Assembly (NCBI RefSeq): GCF_028554725.1
Contig: NC_071670.1
Span: forward strand, 22,376,001-22,440,000
Direction of reading: 5' to 3'
Length of the DNA stretch: 64,000 bases
Origin: Zeugodacus cucurbitae
Lineage: Eukaryota > Arthropoda > Insecta > Diptera > Tephritidae
A program made the translations under genes and the position numbers. Shown one piece after another: positions 14,830 through 25,145 of this stretch; within the stretch, counting starts at the first letter, position 1, and each line of letters starts with the position of its first letter. The notes below the pieces were generated by a model, which was given only the letters and a program-made list of their open reading frames with translations, ran no database searches and was not told the DNA's origin.

Positions 14830-16459
14830 TACAAAATAAATGATTATGAATTTATGTTCTTTATGTTTTTATTTGTCAATATTTAACTTGCAAGAAAGTG
14901 AACTTGATCATAAATCTGATAAAAATACAAAATAAATGATTATGAATAAACATTCTTTATGTTTCTATTTGTCGATAAACAACTTGCAAGAAAGTGAACT
15001 TTGATCTTAAATGTGATAAAATGCAAAGTAAATGATTATGAATAAATGTTTTTTATGTTTTTATTTTTAATATTCAACTCGCAAGAAAGTGAACTTTGAT
15101 CTTAAATGTGATAAAATACGAAATAAATGATTATGAAATTATGTTCTTTATGTTTTTATTTGTCGATATTCAACTTGCACGAAAGTGAACTTTTATCTTA
15201 AATCTGATAAAATATAAAATAAATGATAATGAATAAATGTTCTTTATGTTTCCAGTTGTCGATAAACAACTCGCAAGAAAGTGAACTTTGATCTTAAATG
15301 TGATAAAATACGAAATAAATGATTATGAAATTATGTTCTTTATGTTTTTATTTGTCGATATTCAACTTTCACGAAAGTGAACTTTTATCTTAAATCTGAT
15401 AAAATATGAAATAAATGATTATGAATAAATGTTCTTTATGATTCCAGTTGTCGATACACAACTTGCAAGAAAGTGAACTTTGATCTTAAATGTGATAAAA
15501 TACAAAATAAATGATTATGAATAAATGTTCTTTATGTTTTTATTTGTCAATATTCAACTTGCAAGAATTTGAACTTGATCATAAATCTGATAAAAATACA
15601 AAATAAATGATTATGAATAAACATTCTTTATGTTTTTATTTGTCGATAAACAACTTGCAAGAAAGTGAACTTTGATCTTAAATGTGATAAAATACAAAAT
15701 AAATGATTATGAATAAACATTCTTTATGTTTTTATTTGTCGATATTTAACTTGCAGGAAAGTGAACTTTTATCTTACATGTGATAAAATACAAAATAAAT
15801 GATTATGAATAAATGTTCTTTATGTTTTTATTTGTCGATAAACAACTTGCAAGAAAGCGAACTTTGATCTTAAAAGTGATAAAATACAAAATAAATGATT
15901 ATGAATAAATGCTCTTTATGTTTTTATTTGTCGATATTTAAATTGCAGGAAAGTGAACTTTTATCTTACATGTGATAAAATACAAAATAAATTATTATGA
16001 ATAAATGTTCTTTATGTGTTTGTTTGTCAATATTCAACTTGCAAGAATGTGAACTTGATCATAAATCTGATAAAAATACAAAATAAATGATTATGAATTT
16101 ATGTTCTTTATGTTTTTATTTGTCAATATTTAACTTGCAAGAAAGTGAACTTGATCATAAATCTGATAAAAATACAAAATAAATGATTATGAATAAACAT
16201 TCTTTATGTTTCTATTTGTCGATAAACAACTTGCAAGAAAGTGAACTTTGATATTAAATGTGATAAAATACAAAATAAATGATTATGAATAAACATTCTT
16301 TATGTTTTTATTTGTCGATATTTAACTTGCAGGAAAGTGAACTTTTATCTTACATGTGATAAAATACAAAATAAATGATTATGAATAAATGTTCTTTATG
16401 TTTTTATTTGTCGATAAACAACTTGCAAGAAAGCGAACTTTGATCTTAAAAGTGATAAA

Positions 16460-19400
16460 ATACAAAATAAATGATTATGAATAAATGCTCTTTATGTTTT
16501 TATTTGTCAATATTCAACTTGCAAGAATGTGAACTTGATCTTAAATCTGATAAAAATACAAAATAAATGATTATGAATAAACATTCTTTATGTTTCTATT
16601 TGTCGATAAACAACTTGCAAGAAAGTGAACTTTGATAATAAATGTGATAAAATACAAAATAAATGATTATGAATAAACATTCTTTATGTTTTTATTTGTC
16701 GGTATTTAACTTGCATTAAAGTGAACTTTTATCTTACATGTGATAAAATACAAAATAAATGATTATGAATAAATGTTCTTTATGTTTTTATTTATCAATA
16801 TTCAACTTGCTAGAATGTGAACTTTGATATTAAATGTGATAAAATACAAAATAAATGATTATGAATAAACATTCTTTATGTTTTTATTTGTCGGTATTTA
16901 ACTTGCGGAAAAGTGAACTTTTATCTTACATGTGATAAAATACAAAATAAATGATTATGAATAAATGTTCTTTATGTTTTTATTTGTCGGTATTTAACTT
17001 GCAGGAAAGTGAACTTTTATCTTACATGTGATAAAATACAAATTAAATGATTATGAATAAATTTTCTTTATGTTTTTATTTGTCAATATTCAACTTGCTA
17101 GAATGTGAACTTTGATATTAAATGTGATAAAATACAAAATAAATGATTATGAATAAACATTCTTTATGTTTTTATTTGTCGATATTCAACTTGCAGGAAA
17201 GTGAACTTTGATATTAAATGTGATAAAATACAAAATAAATGATTATGAATAAACATTCATTATGTTTTTATTTGTCGATAAACAACTTGCAAGAAAGCGA
17301 ACTTTGATCTTAAAAGTGATAAAATACAAAATAAATGATTATGAATAAATGTTCTTTATGTTTTTATTTGTCAATATTCAACTTGCAAGAATGTGAACTT
17401 GATCATAAATCTGATAAAATACAAAATAAATGATTATGAATAAACATTCTTTACGTTTTTATTTTTAATATTCAACTTGCAAGAAAGTGAACTTTGATCT
17501 TAAATGTGATAAAATACGAAATAAATGATTATGAATTTATGTTCTTTATGTTTTTATTTGTCAATATTCAACTTGCACGAAAGTGAACTTTTATCTTAAA
17601 TCTGATAAAATGTAAAATAAATGATTATGAATAAATGTTCTTTATGTTTCCAATTGTCGATAAACAACTTGCAAGAAAGCGAACTTTGATCTTAAATGTG
17701 ATAAAATAAAAAATAAATGATTATGAATAAATGTTCTTTATGTTTTCGTTTGTCAATATTCAACTTGCAAGAATGTGAACTTGATCATAAATCTGATAAA
17801 AATACAAAATAAATGATTATGAGTAAACATTCTTTATGTTTTTATTTGTCGATATTTAACTTGCAAGAAAGTGAACTTGATCATAAATCTGATAAAAATA
17901 CAAAATACATGATTATGAATAAACATTCTTTATGTTTCTATTTGTCGATAAACAACTTGCAAGAAAGTGAACTTTGATCTTAAATGTGATAAAATACAAA
18001 GTAAATGATTATGAATAAACATTCTTTATGTTTTTATTTGTCAATATTCAACTTGCAAGAATGTGAACTTGATCATAAATCTGATAAAAATACAAAATAA
18101 ATGATTATGAATAAACATTCTTTATGTTTCTATTTGTCGATAAACAACTTGCAAGAAAGTGAACTTTGATATTAAATGTGATAAAATACAAAATAAATGA
18201 TTATGAATAAACATTCTTTATGTTTTTATTTGTCGATATTTAACTTGCAGGAAAGTGAACTTTTATCTTACATGTGATAAAATACAAAATAAATGATTAT
18301 GAATAAATGTTCTTTATGTTTCCAGTTGTCGATAAACAACTTGCAAGAAAGTGAACTTTGATCTTAAATGTGATAAAATACAAACTAAATGATTATGAAT
18401 AAATGTTCTTTATGTTTTTGTTTGTCAATATTCAACTTGCAAGAATGTGAACTTGATCATAAATCTGATAAAAATACAAAATAAATGATTATGAGTAAAC
18501 ATTCTTTATGTTTTTATTTGTCGATATTTAACTTGCAAGAAAGTGAACTTGATCATAAATCTGATAAAAATACAAAATAAATGATTATGAATAAACATTC
18601 TTTATGTTTCTATTTGTCGATAAACAACTTGCAAGAAAGTGAACTTTGATCTTAAATGTGATAAAATACAAAGTAAATGATTATGAATAAACATTCTTTA
18701 TGTTTCTATTTGTCGATAAACAACTTGCAAGAAAATGGACTTTGATAATAAATGTGATAAAATACAAAATAAATGATTATGAATAAACATTCTTTATGTT
18801 TTTATTTGTCGGTATTTAACTTGCATTAAAGAGAACTTTTATCTTACATGTGATAAAATACAAAATAAATGATTATGAATAAATGTTCTTTATGTTTTTA
18901 TTTGTCAATATTCAACTTGCTAGAATGTGAACTTTGATATTAAATGTGATAAAATACAAAATAAATGATTATGAATAAACATTCTTTATGTTTTTATTTG
19001 TCGGTATTTAACTTGCGGAAAAGTGAACTTTTATCTGGCATGTGATAAAATACAAAATAAATGATTATGAATAAATGTTCTTTATGTTTTTATTTGTCGG
19101 TATTTAACTTGCAGGAAAGTGAACTTTTATCTTACATGTGATAAAATACAAATTAAATGATTATGAATAAGTGTTCTTTATGTTTTTATTTGTCAATATT
19201 CAACTTGCTAGAATGTGAACTTTGATATTAAATGTGATAAAATACAAAATAAATGATTATGAATAAACATTCTTTATGTTTTTATTTGTCGATATTCAAC
19301 TTGCAGGAAAGTGAACTTTGATATTAAATATGATAAAATACAAAATAAATGATTATGAATAAACATTCATTATGTTTTTATTTGTCGATAAACAACTTGC

Positions 19401-20779
19401 AAGAACGCGAACTTTGATCTTAAATGTGATAAAATGCAAAGTAAATGATTATGAATAAATGTTTTTTATGTTTTTATTTTTAATATTCAACTCGCAAGAA
19501 AGTGAACTTTGATCTTAAATGTGATAAAATATAAAATAAATGATAATGAATAAATGTTCTTTATGTTTCCAGTTGTCGATAAAAAACTCGCAAGAAAGTG
19601 AACTTTGCTCTTAAATGTGATAAAATACGAAATAAATGATTATGAAATTATGTTCTTTATGTTTTTATTTGTCGATATTCAACTTTCACGAAAGTGAACT
19701 TTTATCTTAAATCTGATAAAATATGAAATAAATGATTATGAATAAATGTTCTTTATGTTTCCAGTTGTCGATAAACAACTTGCAAGAAAGTGAACTTTGA
19801 TCTTAAATGTGATAAAATACAAAATAAATGATTATGAATAAATGTTCTTTATGTTTTTATTTGTCAATATTCAACTTGCAAGAATGTGAACTTTGATATT
19901 AAATGTGATAAAAATACAAAATAAAAGATTATGAATAAACATTCTTTATGTTTTTATTTGTCGATATTTAACTTGCAGGAAAGTGAACTTTGATAATAAA
20001 TGTGATAAAATACAAAATAAATGATTAGGAATAAACATTCTTTATGTTTTTATTTGTCGATATTTAAATTGCAGGAAAGTGAACTTTTATCTTACATGTG
20101 ATAAAATACAAAATAAATGATTATGAATAAATGTTCTTTATGTCTTTATTTGTCGATAAACAACTTGCAAGAAAGTGAACTTTAATCTTAAATGTGATTA
20201 AAATACAAAATAAATGATTATGAATAAACATTCTTTATGTTTTTATTTGTCGATATTTAACTTGCAGGAAAGTGAACTTTGATCTTAAATGTGATAAAAT
20301 ACGAAATAAATGATTATGAATTTATGTTCTTTATGTTTTTATTTGTCAATATTCAACTTGCAAGAATGTGAACTTTGATCTTACATCTCATAAAAATACA
20401 AAATTAATGATTATGAATAAATGTTCTTTATGTTTTTATTTTTAATATTCAACTCGCAAGAATGTGAACTTGATCATAAATCTGATAAAAATACAAAATA
20501 AATGATTATGAATAAACATTCTTTATGTTTTTATTTGTCGATATTTAACTTGCAGGAAAGTGAACTTTGATATTAAATGTGATAAAATACAAAATAAATG
20601 ATTAGGAATAAACATTCTTTATGTTTTTATTTGTCGATATTTAAATTGCAGGAAAGTGAACTTTTATCTTACATGTGATAAAATACAAAATAAATTATTA
20701 TGAATAAATGTTCTTTATGTGTTTGTTTGTCAATATTCAACTTGCAAGAATGTGAACTTGATCATAAATCTGATAAAAT
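16460..20779. repeat. 5950-bp-lag duplication, copy 2
   Basis: Second copy of 10510-14829. At the left edge the preceding monomer differs (GATCTTAAAAGTG here, GATCTCAAATGTG in copy 1). At the right edge this copy enters a monomer lacking TTCTTTATG (about 20799-20806), so the breakpoint is near 20779. About 1.6 kb of other monomers separates the two copies. Confidence 0.85.
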
Positions 20780-23700
20780 ACAAAATAAATGATTATGAAT
20801 TTATGTTTTTATTTGTCAATATTCAACTTGCACGAAAGTGAACTTTTATCTTAAATCTGATAAAATGTAAAATAAATGATTATGAATAAATGTTCTTTAT
20901 GTTTCCAGTTGTCGATAAACAACTTGCAAGAAAGCGAACTTTGATCTTAAATGTGATAAAATAAAAAATAAATGATTATGAATAAATGTTCTTTATGTTT
21001 TCGTTTGTCAATATTCAACTTGCAAGAATGTGAACTTGATCATAAATCTGATAAAAATACAAAATAAATGATTATGAGTAAACATTCTTTATGTTTTTAT
21101 TTGTCGATATTTAACTTGCAAGAAAGTGAACTTGATCATAAATCTGATAAAAATACAAAATAAATGATTATGAATAAACATTCTTTATGTTTCTATTTGC
21201 CGATAAACAACTTGCAAGAAAGTGAACTTTGATCTTAAATGTGATAAAATACAAAGTAAATGATTATGAATAAAGATTCTTTATGCTTTTATTTGTCGAT
21301 ATTCAACTTGCAAGAAAAGGAACTTTGATCTTAAATGTGATAAAATACAAAATAAATGATTATGAATAAATGTTCTTTATGTTTTTATTTGTCAATATTC
21401 AACTTGCAAGAATGTGAACTTGATCATAAATCTGATAAAAATACAAAATAAATGATTATGAATAAACATTCTTTATGTTTCTATTTGTCGATAAACAACT
21501 TGCAAGAAAGTGAACTTTGATATTAAATGTGATAAAATACAAAATAAATGATTATGAATAAACATTCTTTATGTTTTTATTTGTCGATATTTAACTTGCA
21601 GGAAAGTGAAATTTTATCTTACATGTGATAAAATACAAAATAAATGATTATGAATAAATGTTCTTTATGTTTCCAGTTGTCGATAAACAACTTGCAAGAA
21701 AGTGAACTTTGATCTTAAATGTGATAAAATACAAAATAAATGATTATGAATAAATGTTCTTTATGTTTTTATTTGTCAATATTCAACTTGCAAGAATGTG
21801 AACTTGATCATAAATCTGATAAAAATACAAAATAAATGATTATGAATAAACATTCTTTATGTTTCTATTTGTCGATAAACAACTTGCAAGAAAGTGAACT
21901 TTGATATTAAATGTGATAAAATACAAAATAAATGATTATGAATAAACATTCTTTATGTTTTTATTTGTCGATATTTAACTTGCAGGAAAGTGCACTTTTA
22001 TCTTACATGTGATAAAATACAAAATAAATGATTATGAATAAATGTTCTTTATGTTTTTATTTGTCAATATTCATTTTGCTAGAATGTGAACTTTGATATT
22101 AAATGTGATAAAATACAAAATAAATGATTAGGAATAAACATTCTTTATGTTTTTATTTGTCGATAAACAACTTGCAAGAAAATGAACTTGATCATAAATC
22201 TGATAAAAATACAAAATAAATGATTATGAGTAAACATTCTTTATGTTTTTATTTGTCGATATTTAACTTGCAAGAAAGTGAACTTGATCATAAATCTGAT
22301 AAAAATACAAAAAAAAATGATTATGAATAAACATTCTTTATGTTTCTATTTGTCGGTAAACAACTTGCAAGAAAGTGATTATGAATAAACATTCTTTATG
22401 TTTCTATTTGTCGATAAACAACTTGCAAGAAAGCGAACTTTAATCTTAAATGTGATAAAATACAAAGTAAATGATTATGAATAAACATTCTTTATGCTTT
22501 TATTTGTCGATATTCAACTTGCAAGAAAAGGAACTTTGATCTTAAATGTGATAAAATACAAAATAAATGATTATGAATAAATGTTCTTTATGTTTTTATT
22601 TGTCAATATTCAACTTGCAAGAATGTGAACTTGATCATAAATCTGATAAAATACAAAATAAATGATTATGAATAAACATTCTTTATGTTTCTTCATCTTG
22701 CAAGAAAGTGAACTTTGATATTAAATGTGATAAAATACAAAATAAATGATTATGAATAAACATTATTTATGTTTTTATTTGTCGATATTTAACTTGCAGG
22801 AAAGTGAACTTTTATCTTACATGTGATAAAATACAAAATAAATGATTATGAATAAATGTTCTTTATGTTTTTATTTGTCAATATTCAATTTGCTAGAATG
22901 TGAACTTTGATATTAAATGTGATAAAAATACAAAATAAATGATTATGAATAAACATTCTTTATGTTTTTATTTGTCGATATTTAACTTGCAGGAAAGTGA
23001 ACTTTGATAATAAATGTGATAAAATACAAAAAAAATGATTAGGAATAAACATTCTTTATGTTTCTATTTGTCGATATTTAAATTGCAGGAAAGTGAACTT
23101 TTATCTTACATGTGATAAAATACAAAATAAATGATTATGAATAAATGTTCTTTATGTTTTTATTTGTCGATAAACAACTTGCAAGAAAGCGAACTTTAAT
23201 CTTAAATGTGATAAAAATACAAAATAAATGATTATGAATAAACATTCTTTATGTTTTTATTTGTCGATATTTAACTTGCAGGAAAGTGAACTTTGATCTT
23301 AAATGTGATAAAATACGAAATAAATGATTATGAATTTATGTTCTTTATGTTTTTATTTGTCAATATTCAACTTGCAAGAATGTGAACTTTGATCTTACAT
23401 CTCATAAAAATACAAAATTAATGATTATGAATAAATGTTCTTTATGTTTTTATTTTTAATATTCAACTCGCAAGAATGTGAACTTGATCATAAATCTGAT
23501 AAAAATACAAAATAAATGATTATGAATAAACATTCTTTATGTTTTTATTTGTCGATATTTAACTTGCAGGAAAGTGAACTTTGATAATAAATGTGATAAA
23601 ATACAAAATAAATGATTAGGAATAAACATTCTTTATGTTTTTATTTGTCGATATTTAACTTGCAGGAAAGTGAACTTTGATAATAAATGTGATAAAATAC

Positions 23701-25101
23701 AAAATAAATGATTAGGAATAAACATTCTTTATGTTTTTATTTGTCGATATTTAAATTGCAGGAAAGTGAACTTTTATCTTACATGTGATAAAATACAAAA
23801 TAAATGATTATGAATAAATGTTCTTTATGTTTTTATTTGTCGATAAACAACTTGCTAGAATGTGAACTTTGATATTAAATGTGATAAAAATACAAAATAA
23901 ATGATTATGAATAAACATTCTTTATGTTTTTATTTGTCGATATTTAACTGGCAGGAAAGTGAACTTTGATATTAAATGTGATAAAATACAAAATAAATGA
24001 TTAGGAATAAACATTCTTTATGTTTTTGTTTGTCGATATTTAAATTGCAGGAAAGTGAACTTTTATCTTACATGTGATAAAATACAAAATAAATGATTAT
24101 GAATAAATGTTCTTTATGTTTTTGTTTGTCAATATTCAACTTGCAAGAATGTGAACTTGATCATAAATCTGATAAAAGTACAAAATAAATGATTATGAGT
24201 AAACATTCTTTATGTTTTTATTTGTCGATATTTAACTTGCAAGAAAGTGAACTTGATCATAAATCTGATAAAAATACAAAATAAATGATTATGAATAAAC
24301 ATTCTTTATGTTTCTATTTGTCGATAAACAACTTGCAAGAAAGTGAACTTTGAGCTTAAATGTGATAAAATGCAAAGTAAATGATTATGAATGAATGTTT
24401 TTTATGTTTTTATTTTTAATATTGAACTCGCAAGAAAGTGAACTTTGATCTTAAATGTGATAAAATACGAAATAAATGATTATGAAATTATGTTCTTTAT
24501 GTTTTTATTTGTCGATATTCAACTTTCACGAAAGTGAACTTTTATCTTAAATCTGATAAAATATGAAATAAATGTTCTTTATGTTTCCAGTTGTCGATAA
24601 ACAACTTGCAAGAAGGTGAACTTTGATCTTAAATGTGATAAAATACAAAATAAATGGTTATGAATAAATGTTCTTTATGTTTTTATTTGTCAATATTCAA
24701 CTTGCAAGAATTTGAACTTGATCATAAATCTGATAAAAATACAAAATAAATGGTTATGAATAAACATTCTTTATGTTTTTATTTGTCGATAAACAACTTG
24801 CAAGAAAGTGAACTTTGATCTTAAATGTGATAAAATACAAAATAAATGATTATGAATAAATGCTCTTTATATTTTTATTTGTCAATATTCAACTTGCAAG
24901 AATGTGAACTTGATCTTAAATCTGATAAAAATACAAAATAAATGATTATGAATAACCATTCTTTATGTTTCTATTTGTCGATAAACAACTTGCAAGAAAG
25001 TGAACTTTGATAATAAATTTTATTCACAAAATAAATGATTATGAATAAACATTCTTTATGTTTTTATTTGTCGGTATTTAACTTGCAGGAAAGTGAACTT
25101 T

Positions 25102-25107
25102 TATCTT
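25102..25107. repeat. Target-site duplication, left copy (TATCTT)
   Basis: The hexamer TATCTT abuts the 3' end of the minus-strand LINE and is repeated at 28373-28378 on the other side. Removing the element and one copy restores the ordinary monomer text TTTTATCTTACATGTGATA. Extending by one base fails (T here, C before the right copy), so the duplication is 6 bp. Confidence 0.9.
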
Positions 25108-25135
25108 GTATGTATGTGATTGGCGTTGCAACCGT
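25108..25135 (-). other. LINE 3' UTR with CATA-type short repeat tail
   Basis: Only 28 nt separate the TAA stop (25138-25136) from the end of the element. The sense strand ends in AATCACATACATAC, a short ACAT-type repeat instead of poly(A). Very short 3' UTRs and short tandem-repeat tails are characteristic of RTE elements. Its ATCACAT resembles the satellite minus strand beside the insertion point (ATCACATGTAAGATA), which may have helped anneal the RNA to the target; that is inference. Confidence 0.8.
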
Positions 25136-25145
25136 TTAGCCGGTT
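25130..25145 (-). other. Stem-loop at LINE 3' end, stop codon in loop
   Basis: On the sense strand AACCG (25145-25141) and CGGTT (25134-25130) form a perfect 5-bp stem around the loop GCTAAA. The loop contains the TAA stop codon. Some LINE reverse transcriptases recognise a 3' terminal stem-loop in their own RNA to start target-primed reverse transcription, and this hairpin is in the right place. A 5-bp stem can occur by chance, so the role is a suggestion. Confidence 0.4.

Larger units (their letters stand above)
1..25107. repeat. Left satellite array, about 96-bp AT-rich monomer
   Basis: Uninterrupted head-to-tail tandem array that begins before the window. A monomer can be read from TTCTTTATG through the ACTTGC core and the GATAAAATACAAAATAAATG block to GATTATGAATAAACA, and counts to 96-97 bp. 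Variants differ mainly in two places. The segment after TATTTGT reads CGATAAACAA, CAATATTCAA, CGATATTTAA, CGGTATTTAA or CGATATTCAA. The segment after GTGAAC reads TTGATCATAAATCT, TTTGATCTTAAATGT, TTTGATATTAAATGT or TTTTATCTTACATGT. Variants are mixed in blocks that recur as larger duplications rather than in one simple order. I see no gene or transposon inside; every reading frame is cut by stops that recur each monomer. A role in heterochromatin or centromere structure is inference. Confidence 0.97.

Noticed and set aside
1..25107. CRISPR-like array
   Set aside because: Repeats are head to tail with no unique spacers, monomers are 96 bp, and the LINE is eukaryotic.
25108..25125. Poly(A) tail or LTR at the LINE end
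   Set aside because: The sense 3' end is ACATACATAC, not poly(A), and no terminal repeats of LTR type are present.
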